Below, in pieces: positions 43,871 to 53,922 of a stretch of 64,000 nucleotides of DNA (positions within the stretch are counted from its first letter, which is position 1; every line of letters begins with the position of its first letter). Both the position numbers and the translations under genes were made by a program. Source of the DNA: Acetobacterium wieringae. Lineage in GTDB: Bacteria > Bacillota > Clostridia > Eubacteriales > Eubacteriaceae. The notes below the pieces were generated by a model that saw nothing but the letters and a program-made list of their open reading frames with translations, was not told the origin of the DNA and searched no databases. The DNA lies in assembly GCF_026646375.1 (NCBI RefSeq), contig NZ_JAIPPU010000012.1:1-64000 (forward strand), written 5' to 3'.

Positions 43871-45784
43871 TCAAAAGTCAATGTAGCCTGTACCAACGCT
43901 GGAGCCATCGATAAACACTTCATAAGTTTCTCGACCAACACCCTCAACATTAACTGAAAAAATATCGTCTGACATATTTGTCCCCTCGTAAATTACTGTC
44001 TCAGTTTTGTCTGCTGCGGTCAATACAACCTTAACCTTGACCGATTTTGCCGGCGTGGTTTGGATATATTCGCTTAAGTCAATCGTCAATTTTTGAGTAG
44101 AGACCTTACCGCTACTAACTACAATCGCTATTTCCGAGCCTTTCGAAACTTGATTTCCGTCAGTAGGAGACTGTTTCATAACCATTCCTTTCCCATAATC
44201 GGTACTGGTTTCATAGGTTATCGTTCCAACAGTCAGTCCTGCATTTGTAATGGTACTTTTGGCATCTGCTTCGGTTTGACCAACAACGCTGGGTACCGTA
44301 ACCAGATCCTCCCCTTTGCTTACATATATTGTCACTTTAGTCCCTTCATTGGCAGTTGTATTACCATTGGGGTTCATTTGGAAGACAATTTCTGCATTAT
44401 AGTTACTATTGTACTCACGCTTAATTTCTCCGACCACAAAATTAGCCGCTTCGATGGCTTTAACTGCTTCGGTTTCACTTAGTCCAATAACTGATGGGAT
44501 CGTTCCGGTCTTTACTCCTTTGCTGACCGTAACCTTAACAGTCTTCCCGCTTTGCAATTCCTTACCGCTTTCCGGGTTTTGAGTAATGATTAGTCCTGCT
44601 TCGACATCGGCGTTATAGACTTCTTTTTCAACTTCCAAAACCAGATCCAATTTTTCCAGAGTTGTTCTTGCCTCGTCTGTTGTTTTACCTTTTATATTTG
44701 GAACCTCCACCGTCTTTCCTGAAAAGAAAGCAAAGGCCATAACAACCATAGCAATAACCGCTACTGCTGCAAAAACTGAAACCAAAATGATCTTCCGCTT
44801 TTTCTTTCTGGCAGCCGTTTCTTTCGGTGTTTCATAATAATAGTCATCATCATCTTCTTCAGGCTGAACCGTTGCATGGCTACCAGTGTTTTCAACATGA
44901 AAAAGCCCTTCACGGATAATGTGTGTATCATTACCGAGGTGGTTGCCATCGCCTGTTCCAAAACTCAAATTTTCCAATACCGACTCAAGATCTTCCATCA
45001 GTTCGTCAGTATTCTGATATCGTTCGTCGGGCTTCTTTTGAGTCAGTTTCACTACAATCTGATTGACTCGTTCGGGTATTTTGGGCTCTAATAATTTAGG
45101 TGGGACAATCTCTTCCTGGATGTGCTTGATAGCGATTGTCACCGTATTTTCTTCATCAAAGGGTAGCTTACCCGTTAATAATTCATAGTATAAAATACCT
45201 AGGGAATAGAGATCTGACCGTTCATCCACAAATCCGCCTTTGGCTTGTTCTGGGGATATATAATGAACTGAACCCATGGTTTGATTGGTCATCGTCACAG
45301 TTGAACTGGTAATCGCCCGGGCGATTCCAAAATCGGCAACCTTGGGAACCAGATCCCGAGTCAACAGAATATTATGAGGTTTGATGTCCCGATGGATTAT
45401 TTTATTCTCATGAGCACAGCGCAATGCATTGGAAATATCCATTACGAACCGGGTTGCTTCCGTATAGTCCAAACGCCCTTTTCGCATTAAATATTGTTTT
45501 AGGGTGATCCCATCAACGTATTCCATAATGATGTAGTAAATATTATCTTGGACACCAACATCATAAACGCCAACAATATTAGGATGGGATAAACAGGCTA
45601 CCGCCTGAGATTCCCGATCAAATTTTTTTATAAACTGTTCGTTTTCAGTATACTCTTCTCGAAGCACTTTTACTGCCACATAACGATTCAGTTTTAAATC
45701 CCGAGCTTTGTAAACATAGGCCATACCGCCACGGCCAATCAACTCCACAATTTCATAGCGTTTTCCTAAGGTTCTACTGAGCAT
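43871..45784 (-). CDS. prkC: PASTA-domain Ser/Thr protein kinase PrkC
   Basis: Membrane kinase that senses muropeptides or lipid II through extracellular PASTA domains and phosphorylates cytoplasmic targets. The 637-residue protein has an intact kinase domain (IGRGGMAYVY, Lys39, HRD at 131-133, DFG at 151-153, GSVHYISPEQ), a Lys/Arg-rich stretch before one membrane helix (about 331-354), and three PASTA repeats (about 358-560) with a C-terminal tail domain. The ATG follows AAGGAG inside the prpC 3' end, overlapping by 11 bp, so kinase and phosphatase are translationally linked. Confidence 0.96.
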   Translation of the reverse strand: MLSRTLGKRYEIVELIGRGGMAYVYKARDLKLNRYVAVKVLREEYTENEQFIKKFDRESQAVACLSHPNIVGVYDVGVQDNIYYIIMEYVDGITLKQYLMRKGRLDYTEATRFVMDISNALRCAHENKIIHRDIKPHNILLTRDLVPKVADFGIARAITSSTVTMTNQTMGSVHYISPEQAKGGFVDERSDLYSLGILYYELLTGKLPFDEENTVTIAIKHIQEEIVPPKLLEPKIPERVNQIVVKLTQKKPDERYQNTDELMEDLESVLENLSFGTGDGNHLGNDTHIIREGLFHVENTGSHATVQPEEDDDDYYYETPKETAARKKKRKIILVSVFAAVAVIAMVVMAFAFFSGKTVEVPNIKGKTTDEARTTLEKLDLVLEVEKEVYNADVEAGLIITQNPESGKELQSGKTVKVTVSKGVKTGTIPSVIGLSETEAVKAIEAANFVVGEIKREYNSNYNAEIVFQMNPNGNTTANEGTKVTIYVSKGEDLVTVPSVVGQTEADAKSTITNAGLTVGTITYETSTDYGKGMVMKQSPTDGNQVSKGSEIAIVVSSGKVSTQKLTIDLSEYIQTTPAKSVKVKVVLTAADKTETVIYEGTNMSDDIFSVNVEGVGRETYEVFIDGSSVGTGYIDF

Positions 45785-46520
45785 TAGGTACTCCTTCCAG
45801 AGGCTTGAATAAAACGACAGTAATATTGTCTTTGCCTCCGTTTATGTTTGCCAGATCGATGAGTTTTTTTGCTGCATCTTCCAGACTATTATCCATAACC
45901 ACAGTCTTAATATCCTGATCACACACCATGTTAAAAAGCCCGTCTGAACAAATCAGATATGTTGCTTGAGGGTTTATTTCATATCGATAAAAATCCACAT
46001 TCACTGAGTTATCAGTTCCTAATGCTCGGGTAATAACATTTTTTTGAGGATGTATTTCAGCTTCCTCTTGAGTTATCTTCCCTTCGTCCACCAAAATCTG
46101 AACCAGCGAGTGATCTTTTGTTAAACGAATTATTTCGTCGGCTGTGATACTATAGGTTCGACTGTCACCAACATGACAAATACATAAATAATTCCCGTCA
46201 ACGATACACATGGTTAGGGTGGTTGCCATGCCCAAACGTGCGGGTTCATCATCACCTATTTTTTTCAACTCCAGATTAATGGATTTTACAAAAGACATCA
46301 TTTCTTCAGGGTCAAAATAATTTTTAATCCCAGAAAGATTGTTTTTAATAAAATCCACTGCTGTTTTGCTGGCTATTTCTCCGCTGCGATGGCCTCCCAG
46401 TCCGTCCGCAACTGCAAAAACATAAGAAATTCGATCAACGTTTTTTATGGTTGCTGCCAAGTAGGCATCTTGATTTACCTTTCTTAGTGATCCAACATTG
46501 GATCCGTAGGCACATTTCAT
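45774..46520 (-). CDS. prpC: PP2C-family protein phosphatase PrpC
   Basis: Metal-dependent Ser/Thr phosphatase opposing PrkC. The 248-residue cytoplasmic protein has NQDAYL, VADGLGGHRSGEIAS, GDSRTY, LTKDHSLVQILVDEG, and the C-terminal GGKDNITVVL, covering the metal-binding aspartates. It overlaps rlmN as ATGA (4 bp) and prkC by 11 bp. Confidence 0.95.
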   Translation of the reverse strand: MKCAYGSNVGSLRKVNQDAYLAATIKNVDRISYVFAVADGLGGHRSGEIASKTAVDFIKNNLSGIKNYFDPEEMMSFVKSINLELKKIGDDEPARLGMATTLTMCIVDGNYLCICHVGDSRTYSITADEIIRLTKDHSLVQILVDEGKITQEEAEIHPQKNVITRALGTDNSVNVDFYRYEINPQATYLICSDGLFNMVCDQDIKTVVMDNSLEDAAKKLIDLANINGGKDNITVVLFKPLEGVPNAQ

Positions 46521-47548
46521 ACACTCACCTTATCCTCATATCTTTTTTTTCGAAGTTGACCACACGCAGCATCAATTTCTCTTCCCATTTTTCGTCGCAT
46601 CGTAACATTAATCCCCTGTCGAGCCAGCTCCCCGAGAAAATAATTCATTCGGGTACTTTCTTTTAGAGAGGTTTCTTGAATCTCATTTAAACCAATTAAA
46701 TTCAGGTGATTTTGACTTCCTTTTAATAATCTGATGAGCTCAACGATATCTTCATCACGGTCATTATAACCATCAATTAGTGCATACTCATAGGTTATCC
46801 GTCTTCCTGTCTTAGTAAAGTAAGCTTTACAGGCATCCATAAGTAGTTCAAAATCATAGCGTTTAGCAATGGGCATTAACGTCTTTCGACGGTCTGGAAA
46901 AACTGAATGAAGTGAAATGGCAAGATTTATCTGAAGATCTTCTTCTGCTAAAGCTTCAATTCCTGGAATAATCCCACAAGTAGAAAGACTGATTTTCCGT
47001 TGCCCAATTCCAAACCCAGAATTAGCAATTCGAATGAATTTAACTACCTCATGATAATTTTCAAGCGGCTCGCCAATTCCCATAATTACGACATTCGAAA
47101 TTCGCAGTTTTTCTTTTTTTTCTACTAAATAAATCTGATCTAATATTTCACCAGCGCTTAAATCTCTGATTTTTCCACCTTTTGTTGAAGCACAGAATTT
47201 ACATCCCATATTACATCCAACTTGTGTTGACACACATAACGAAGCACCATGTCCATAGTGCATTAACACAGCTTCAATGTATTGATGATCTTCCAACTCA
47301 ATCAAATATTTCTTTGTACCATCATGTGGATCAGCTTGTGTGGTTTCAATTTTACTGTGAAATAAATCATACTGATCCGATAATTTTTTTCTCAAGCTAC
47401 TGGAAAAGTTAGTCATCTCATTGAAATCTTCGCATTTTTTTTCATATATCCATTGAAATAACTGTTTCCCGCGATACCTGGCCTCACCGAAACGTACCAT
47501 GAGCGCTTCACACTCATGAATGTCTCTGCCAAAAATATTTTCCTTCAT
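46517..47548 (-). CDS. rlmN: 23S rRNA (A2503-C2)/tRNA (A37-C2) methyltransferase RlmN
   Basis: Radical-SAM methyltransferase making 2-methyladenosine in 23S rRNA and some tRNAs. The 343-residue protein has CNMGCKFCAST (radical-SAM cysteines), GMGEPL-like MGIGEPLENY, STCGIIPGI, and the C-terminal CGQL with the second catalytic cysteine. It heads the operon, with a promoter at 47612-47640. Confidence 0.96.
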   Translation of the reverse strand: MKENIFGRDIHECEALMVRFGEARYRGKQLFQWIYEKKCEDFNEMTNFSSSLRKKLSDQYDLFHSKIETTQADPHDGTKKYLIELEDHQYIEAVLMHYGHGASLCVSTQVGCNMGCKFCASTKGGKIRDLSAGEILDQIYLVEKKEKLRISNVVIMGIGEPLENYHEVVKFIRIANSGFGIGQRKISLSTCGIIPGIEALAEEDLQINLAISLHSVFPDRRKTLMPIAKRYDFELLMDACKAYFTKTGRRITYEYALIDGYNDRDEDIVELIRLLKGSQNHLNLIGLNEIQETSLKESTRMNYFLGELARQGINVTMRRKMGREIDAACGQLRKKRYEDKVSV

Positions 47549-47611
47549 GTTTTACTCCTATACTATTAGAGAGACATTACACTCAATGGGATGTTTTACA
47601 TAGATTGATCT

Positions 47612-47640
47612 ATTATATCAAAAGAACTGATCCAATTCAA
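47612..47640 (-). promoter_or_regulatory. Promoter of the rlmN-prpC-prkC-rsgA-thiN operon
   Basis: On the minus strand, TTGAAT (4/6), 17 bp, TATAAT (6/6), in the only sizeable gap (168 bp) between rsmB and rlmN. Confidence 0.65.
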
Positions 47641-47716
47641 ATTTTTTCAATTCTCTTTTTTTCTCTATTTTGTTCAAATTGGACATCATTTCGAAATGTT
47701 ACTCATTTGACCCCAT

Positions 47717-49057
47717 CTATTCGTGAACATCCATTTTTTTTAGTAGACACATAAAAAAACAGTCACTACCTTCCTTCAACGGACTCGTATAGGTATAGTT
47801 ACTTCCATGCTCATCGGGAATGATCTGTAATTGAGGAAATTTAATTAATAACTTTCCGATTTGGTTTTCATTTTCATCTTTATTAATCGTGCAGGTTGAA
47901 TAGAGCAACGCTCCACCGGGTTTTAAATATCGAACAGCATTTTCAAGTAGAGTACTTTGAATTTTAACAAGTGCTTTACGTCCTTCCTTGGTACTACGAT
48001 ATTTTATCTCAGGTTTACGTCGGATAACCCCAAGGCCGGTGCAGGGAGCATCCAATAAGATTCTATCAAATGAAGCTTCGTCGATTGGTGAATATACACA
48101 ACCGTCCTGTTCTTCTAGTCTGATATTGGAACAACCTAGCCGATTTGCACCTTGTTCAACCAGCTTCAATCGACTGTCATAAACATCGCGTCCAACAATT
48201 TCCCCAGTATTATTCATCATCTCGCTTAGATACGCCGTTTTGCCGCCAGGCGCCGCACACATGTCCAAAACCCGGTCACCCGGCTGTGGATTCAATCGTT
48301 CCACTGTCAACATCGCCGCCTGATCCTGAATCGAAAAATGACCATCTCTGAATAACCGGGAATTTTCAATGTTACTCTCAAAAATTCCCAGGTTCGTCAA
48401 ATGAATGGCATTTAGCGAACAGCTTGCAATTGTCGCGTCAACACCGGCCTGCTGCAAATCTTGAATCAGTTGTTCCTTAGTTGTTTTCAATGTATTACAG
48501 CGAACGGTAAAGGGTGGTTTTTCATTCAGCATCGGAATAATCGCTTCAGCCTTTTCCATTCCATATGCTTCATAATACTTATGCACAATCCATAGCGGTA
48601 CTGAATAGCGAATTGATAATGCTTCTTTTTCATTATCCCAATTTTCAAACTTAAATTCTCTTCCGTGTTCTCCGATTTTCCGCATGATGTTTCGCAACAC
48701 TCCATTAATAAAACCTTTGGCCTGAGGTTGGATTTCAGCAGCTAAATTGACCGCTTCATTGACAATGGCATAATTCGGAATTTTATCCAAAAAATAAAGT
48801 TGATATATAGCGATCCTTAGTATCTCACTGACTTCTTTATGTAACTTTTTTACTGGTCGGTTACTTTGTTGAGTTATCAGATAATCCAAATAAATCTGAT
48901 TCTGAAGACAGCCATACACAATACTAAGATATAGTCGACGATCATCATCTTTAATTGGGTAACGTTGCAAAGTTCTTTTTATTTCCAAGTTAGAATAAGC
49001 CCCATCGTAGTCAATTTTCAGTAGGGTTTCCAATGCCAGCTTTCGAATATTTTTCAA
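47717..49057 (-). CDS. rsmB: 16S rRNA (cytosine967-C5)-methyltransferase RsmB
   Basis: The Sun/RsmB m5C methyltransferase. The 446-residue protein has an N-terminal NusB-like helical domain (1-150) and a C-terminal SAM domain with DMCAAPGGKTAYLSEMM near 255, LLDAPCTGLGVIRRKPEI near 325 and the catalytic YSTCTI near 396. It starts with TTG, preceded by AGAGGG at 8 bp and overlapping the yugP stop by 4 bp. Confidence 0.95.
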   Translation of the reverse strand: MKNIRKLALETLLKIDYDGAYSNLEIKRTLQRYPIKDDDRRLYLSIVYGCLQNQIYLDYLITQQSNRPVKKLHKEVSEILRIAIYQLYFLDKIPNYAIVNEAVNLAAEIQPQAKGFINGVLRNIMRKIGEHGREFKFENWDNEKEALSIRYSVPLWIVHKYYEAYGMEKAEAIIPMLNEKPPFTVRCNTLKTTKEQLIQDLQQAGVDATIASCSLNAIHLTNLGIFESNIENSRLFRDGHFSIQDQAAMLTVERLNPQPGDRVLDMCAAPGGKTAYLSEMMNNTGEIVGRDVYDSRLKLVEQGANRLGCSNIRLEEQDGCVYSPIDEASFDRILLDAPCTGLGVIRRKPEIKYRSTKEGRKALVKIQSTLLENAVRYLKPGGALLYSTCTINKDENENQIGKLLIKFPQLQIIPDEHGSNYTYTSPLKEGSDCFFMCLLKKMDVHE

Positions 49058-49755
49058 TCTCTTGACCCTCTTAATATAATTAATCTAATTAGCGTTAATA
49101 AAGACATCAGCGCAGCTGCAACATAGGTAAGGGCTGCTGCTCGCAGAACTTTTTTCACCCCAACTTCTTCTCCCGGCTGCAGCAGATTATTTTCAACCAG
49201 TGCAGCAATAGCACGTTTACTGGCATTAAATTCGACTGGTAAGGTGATCACGGTAAACAAAAGGCTAAATGAAAAAAGCAGAATACCCAGATTCATAAAC
49301 ATCGTCCCCCAACCAGAAGCTTGACCAAAGAACAATCCAATAAAAAAAATAGGCCAGGCAATATTTGTTGCAAAACCGGTAACTGGCACAATAAAACCTC
49401 TAAACTTAAGCGGCCAGTAGCCTTCTTTGTCCTGAATGGCATGACCTGTTTCATGGGCAGCAATGCCAACTGCCGCCACACTGGCCTGTTGACCTACGCC
49501 AGCAGATAGACGCATGGTTTTATTCCGGGGATCATAGTGATCGGTTAAATTTCCAGCTACATTTTCAATTGCAATGGCATTCAAGCCATTAGCATTTAAC
49601 AAGCGACGTGCTGCATCTGCCCCAGTCATCCCATTTTTAGTTGGCACCTTACTGTACGCCTTATAAGCGCTACTCACCTGATGCTGAGCATACGCTGCAA
49701 AAATAATTCCCGGTACAAGTATTAGCATCGTCCAATAATAGTCTAAAATAAACAT
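49054..49755 (-). CDS. yugP: Neutral zinc metallopeptidase of the YugP family
   Basis: Membrane protein with a zinc-peptidase motif. The 233-residue protein has an N-terminal hydrophobic segment (1-20), the zinc motif HETGHAIQ near residue 106, and further membrane segments at about 120-145, 150-175 and 208-228. The family's substrate is unknown. Its position between fmt and rsmB is typical of Clostridia; it overlaps rsmB by 4 bp. Confidence 0.9.
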   Translation of the reverse strand: MFILDYYWTMLILVPGIIFAAYAQHQVSSAYKAYSKVPTKNGMTGADAARRLLNANGLNAIAIENVAGNLTDHYDPRNKTMRLSAGVGQQASVAAVGIAAHETGHAIQDKEGYWPLKFRGFIVPVTGFATNIAWPIFFIGLFFGQASGWGTMFMNLGILLFSFSLLFTVITLPVEFNASKRAIAALVENNLLQPGEEVGVKKVLRAAALTYVAAALMSLLTLIRLIILRGSRD

Positions 49756-49812
49756 TGCGTTTCCTCCTAATCTTTTTTAATACTAGCATAATTTCCTAAA
49801 GAACTGCTTAGA

Positions 49813-50754
49813 CTAGTTTAAAATAGTTCCAATTACCATTTTTTTTCCACGCAAAAAAACAGTGGCTTCCAATCGCTTTTTTCCTGGCGCCTGAATTGAT
49901 CCAATTCGTAATGCACCGTCTTGGGTTTTAATGACAAGACCCTCTCGATCGTCAGCAACAAGAATAGTACCAGGTTTTTCGCGACCTACCCAGTTTACAA
50001 TCTCCGGAGAAAAACACTTGATTTTCTCATTATCATATACTGTATACGCTCCTGGCGCAGGATCAGTACCATTCATTAAATACACTATTTCACAGCTGGT
50101 TTTGCACCAGTTGATATAGCCAGTATCTTTAAGAATCTTATCGGCATAGGTAGCGGCTGAATTATCTTGCGGAACCGGTTTTAATGCTCCCGACAGAAAC
50201 TTTTCCATAGTTTCAATTAATAAACGACCTCCCAAAAGTGATAAACTCCGATAAAGATCCGCAAAGATGGTTGATTTAGTAATCGGATATTCTGCTTTCG
50301 ACAGCATATCACCCGTGTCCATCCCTTCACTCATCAGCATGATGGTGACACCCGTTTTTTTCTTTCCATCAATAATCGCACGTTGAATTGGTGCCGCACC
50401 CCGATATTCCGGCAAAAGAGAACCATGAATATTTAAAGCCCCGAAGCGCGGCAATTCTAAAATTTCTCTGGAAAGTATCTGTCCATATGCAGCAACGACG
50501 AAAATATCCGATTCAAAGCTCTTTAATACTTCGACAAATTGAGGATCCCTGATTTTTTCGGGCTGTAGAACGGTAATACCAAGCTCTAGTGCCTTGGCTT
50601 TCAAAGGTAATATCTCAACCTTTTTTCCCCTTTTATTTGGTCGATCCGGTTGGCAGACAACAGCTTGAACATCATACCCGGCAGCTACGAGGTTTTCCAG
50701 GGCTGGAACACCAAAATCTGTAGTGCCCATAAATATCACTTTGATAGTTTTCAT
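49813..50754 (-). CDS. fmt: Methionyl-tRNA formyltransferase
   Basis: Formylates initiator Met-tRNA with 10-formyl-THF. The 313-residue protein has the FMGTTDFGVPAL start, the catalytic motif NIHGSLLPEYRGAAPIQRAI near residue 107 with the TGVTIMLMSEGMDTGD loop, and a C-terminal OB domain. It overlaps def by ATGA, linking formyl addition and removal in one operon. Confidence 0.96.
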   Translation of the reverse strand: MKTIKVIFMGTTDFGVPALENLVAAGYDVQAVVCQPDRPNKRGKKVEILPLKAKALELGITVLQPEKIRDPQFVEVLKSFESDIFVVAAYGQILSREILELPRFGALNIHGSLLPEYRGAAPIQRAIIDGKKKTGVTIMLMSEGMDTGDMLSKAEYPITKSTIFADLYRSLSLLGGRLLIETMEKFLSGALKPVPQDNSAATYADKILKDTGYINWCKTSCEIVYLMNGTDPAPGAYTVYDNEKIKCFSPEIVNWVGREKPGTILVADDREGLVIKTQDGALRIGSIQAPGKKRLEATVFLRGKKMVIGTILN

Positions 50755-51191
50755 TTTTCGACACGATCAGTAAATAAGATCCCATCAAGGTGATCGAGTT
50801 CATGGCAAACAGCCCGTGCCAGCAAATCCGAACAAAATAGCTGAAAAACTTTGCCATCCAAATCGGTCGCTTCCACGACCAGTGATTCCGGTCGTTTTAC
50901 CAAGCCCGATTGTTCCGGAAGACTGAGACATGCCTCTTCGTCCTCTGCTACACCTTCAGTAGAAATGATGGTTGGATTGATAAATGTCATCGGTCCATCA
51001 CCAACATCAACAATAAACAAACGTTTTAAAATGCCGACCTGAGGTGCAGCTAAACCAACCCCCTCTGCCTTATTCATGGTTTCCACCATGTCATCATTTA
51101 AAACTTTTATTTTTTCATCTATTTCCTCAATCACTCGAGATTTCTTTCTGAGAATTGGATCATCATCGATCCTGATTTGTCGAATTGCCAT
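50751..51191 (-). CDS. def: Peptide deformylase
   Basis: Removes the N-formyl group from nascent proteins. The 146-residue type-1-like enzyme has GVGLAAPQVG near residue 44, the metal cysteine in EACLSLPE (EGCLS in most enzymes; here Ala replaces Gly) and the metal histidines in CHELDHLDG near 129. The ATG at 51191 follows AGGAGG; a longer start six codons upstream lacks a ribosome binding site. Confidence 0.95.
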   Translation of the reverse strand: MAIRQIRIDDDPILRKKSRVIEEIDEKIKVLNDDMVETMNKAEGVGLAAPQVGILKRLFIVDVGDGPMTFINPTIISTEGVAEDEEACLSLPEQSGLVKRPESLVVEATDLDGKVFQLFCSDLLARAVCHELDHLDGILFTDRVEK

Positions 51192-51225
51192 TTCTTCCTC
51201 CTGATACATGTTTTTACAATAATAA

Positions 51226-53616
51226 TTAGTTAATCTGAATAGAAACTTTTGATTTAAGTGCTTCTATTATACCAAGTCTGATAATTTTTGACATTAAATT
51301 CTGAAATACACTTTGTTTAGTCGTTTTTATAACAATTTGGTAGGTGATGTTACCACCTCTAGTCACACCAATTCGCACCGGTTTATAGACAATATGTCCC
51401 ATTCCAAATGCTTTTAATTCTTCCTTGATAGAAACATAGAGCCGAATTGAGTCATTCTCTGCCTCACTTTCCTTCTTATGAAAGACACTCAAACTGATCA
51501 TATTAACAATCGGCGGATAATTCATTAATTTACGGTAACGAATCTCACTACGATAAAACTCCAGATAATTCTCATTTTTAATCGAATAAATAGCATCATT
51601 TTCTGGTTCGTTAGTCTGTATCACGCCTATTGTTGCGCTATCCATGGCTTTAGCAAAAAATCGACTATACATCTGGTAGACATTCTCCGAAGCCTGATAG
51701 TTCCCCTGATTAAGGTCTCGATCAATAAGAACGGCCGCTGCAACGCTTACATCGGATAAATTAAAATGTTTATTAATTACCTGGGTTCCGATTAATATAT
51801 CATATTCACTACTGGCAATGTTCTTATTAATTCTTTTTATGTCAGATCGTTTCATATTTCCTTGTACGGTAGCAATACGGACACCTGAAAACACCTTTTT
51901 AAGATACTCTTCCAATTGATCGATGCCATAGCCCATATGTCTGATTTTGTCACTGCCACATTCCGGACATTGTATGGGAACAGCCTTTTTATAACCACAG
52001 TAATGACAAAAAAGAGAATGATCATGATTAAAATACTTTAGCGAAACACCACAATGAGGGCATTTTTCAACGTGACCGCATTCTCTGCATAGAATACTGT
52101 TTGCATAGCCTATATTATTGATAAACAGTACACTCATTCTTTTTTGTTCAATGCCCGACTGGAGATATTGAAGCAGCTTCCTGCTCAATATTCCCAGATT
52201 GCCCTGGCGCATTTCTTTTTGCATATCAATGATTTCAATGGCATGACGAAATTGTGGCTCTTCGCCAATTTCAATGACTGGCAGCTCATTTTTTTCAATG
52301 AGATACCACGTGGAGACCCTCGGGATGTTATCTGCAATAATATAAAATGCCCCCATTATTTCGCTGGCTTTTCTCACAATATCAGTGATATGAAATTGAG
52401 GCATTGAAATGCTATTATGGGACGAATCATGCTCATCGTCAATAATGATCAACCCGGGATTAACAAACGGCAAAAACAACGCTGAACGAACGCCAATTAT
52501 CACCTTTATTTCCCCTGATCGAATCCGCAGATACAATTCATTTCGTTGCTTCGGGCTGAGCTGCCCGTGAAAAACGCCAACCTTGTTTCCAAAGTATTTG
52601 TAAAACATTTCCATTCTTTGAAATGTCATATTGATTTCTGGAAAGATGACAACCGATGATCGATTCGCTTTTAATTGGTCTTCGATTGCCTTGAAAAACA
52701 AACGATATTTACTTACTGCGTCAAAAATATGAAAAAAAACCCCGGAAGTTTGTTTTGTTAATCTCTGGTATTGGTTGTAATTGTTCTGTTCACTCTGTGT
52801 TAAGATAACTGACTGATTTTCATGTGATACATCACGCAGATTACACGGTTTCGTTTGTGACGAAATCTTATTAACATGAACAAATCCTTTCTTTATTAAA
52901 GGATCGAGACTTTTTTTATATTGGGCTGCAATTATTTTTAAATCCGCATCCATCATATCGCTACGGAGCAAGCACGCCATTAACTCGCGCTGCTTTTTTC
53001 CAATTCGTTTATCCTGCTTGAAAGCCTCCCGCCCCAGGACAGTAAGATGATAGCTTGATTGGATTGACGTTTCTTTGCTCTCTGGGTCAGTTATTAGTTT
53101 CCAACTTTTTTTTGCATACACAACCCTTTTTTTAAGCAATTCTGCTAAAATAATGCGATCTTCAGGCTTAACTTTCTTTAATGGGAGGACTTCATTCGCA
53201 TCGTCAAAATAATGCTCAATAAACCAGTTTTGCTTCAAATCCAAGTCAAGTTTTTCATCATTCCGGTAGTAATTTATTTCTTGCTTGATCTGAACTGCCA
53301 TCGTAAAATACGAAAGGGCCTCATAAAATAAAGAACAATAGACAGTCTTCATCCAAAGACACAATTCTATTTGTTCTCTATTTAATATTGGCTCCATGTC
53401 AATATTTTCTATAATTTCTTTGATTTTTCCGGAGTAATCTGTTGTTTCTTTGATTTTTGTGATAAAACCTTCAACCCGCCGATTTCCGATACCAAACTGA
53501 ACAACCACCCGAATCCCTACCTGTGTAACTGATTCCATATGATCTGCAATACAATAGTCATAAGAATGATCGAGTCGTTTGTTTGTCTGATTTAAAAAAA
53601 TTTCGGCTATTTTCAC
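51226..53616 (-). CDS. priA: PriA primosomal protein with degenerate helicase motifs
   Basis: Replication-restart protein by N-terminal domain (IAEIFLNQ..YDY, VGIRVVVQFG), position after rpoZ, and all eight zinc cysteines (C510, C513, C519, C522, C537, C540, C550, C553). The helicase core is eroded: the Walker A region reads HIFDAVSKYRLFF (296-308) instead of GVTGSGKTEVY; the DEEH box is DDEH (393-396); motif III GSATPS is replaced by ADNIPR (428-433); motif VI QVAGRAGR is replaced by SRFFAKAM (651-658). The 796-residue frame is otherwise intact. It probably acts as a DNA-binding primosome scaffold without helicase activity. GTG start. Confidence 0.9.
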   Translation of the reverse strand: MKIAEIFLNQTNKRLDHSYDYCIADHMESVTQVGIRVVVQFGIGNRRVEGFITKIKETTDYSGKIKEIIENIDMEPILNREQIELCLWMKTVYCSLFYEALSYFTMAVQIKQEINYYRNDEKLDLDLKQNWFIEHYFDDANEVLPLKKVKPEDRIILAELLKKRVVYAKKSWKLITDPESKETSIQSSYHLTVLGREAFKQDKRIGKKQRELMACLLRSDMMDADLKIIAAQYKKSLDPLIKKGFVHVNKISSQTKPCNLRDVSHENQSVILTQSEQNNYNQYQRLTKQTSGVFFHIFDAVSKYRLFFKAIEDQLKANRSSVVIFPEINMTFQRMEMFYKYFGNKVGVFHGQLSPKQRNELYLRIRSGEIKVIIGVRSALFLPFVNPGLIIIDDEHDSSHNSISMPQFHITDIVRKASEIMGAFYIIADNIPRVSTWYLIEKNELPVIEIGEEPQFRHAIEIIDMQKEMRQGNLGILSRKLLQYLQSGIEQKRMSVLFINNIGYANSILCRECGHVEKCPHCGVSLKYFNHDHSLFCHYCGYKKAVPIQCPECGSDKIRHMGYGIDQLEEYLKKVFSGVRIATVQGNMKRSDIKRINKNIASSEYDILIGTQVINKHFNLSDVSVAAAVLIDRDLNQGNYQASENVYQMYSRFFAKAMDSATIGVIQTNEPENDAIYSIKNENYLEFYRSEIRYRKLMNYPPIVNMISLSVFHKKESEAENDSIRLYVSIKEELKAFGMGHIVYKPVRIGVTRGGNITYQIVIKTTKQSVFQNLMSKIIRLGIIEALKSKVSIQIN

Positions 53617-53626
53617 AGTTGGAATC

Positions 53627-53920
53627 CTATTCGATCATTGTTGGCATCTCTTCCGTTTCGCCACTTTTTAATAAAGTTGAATGTGCTTCGTTAGTCATCT
53701 CAAAATGTTGCATAGAATCAGGTTCGGCAATCTTATGTACACAGTGGATCATTTCTTCTGCAATTTCGTTTGTCGCAATTGTTACCGGATTATCAATTTT
53801 AATTTTTACCAGTGGTTCGTCTCCATCCACAATTTCTCTTGCTCTTTTTGCCGTTGCCAAAACCAGAGAATATTTATTTTCTGCCTTGCTAATCAAATCA
53901 TTTAATGCTGGATATCGCAT
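53627..53920 (-). CDS. rpoZ: RNA polymerase omega subunit
   Basis: Small RNA polymerase subunit that supports assembly of beta-prime. The 97-residue protein has the family core MRYPALNDLISKAENKYSLVLATAKRAREI in its first 30 residues and an acidic tail. The ATG follows GGGAGG. It sits between gmk and priA; coaBC, commonly next, is absent. Confidence 0.94.
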   Translation of the reverse strand: MRYPALNDLISKAENKYSLVLATAKRAREIVDGDEPLVKIKIDNPVTIATNEIAEEMIHCVHKIAEPDSMQHFEMTNEAHSTLLKSGETEEMPTMIE

Positions 53921-53922
53921 TG

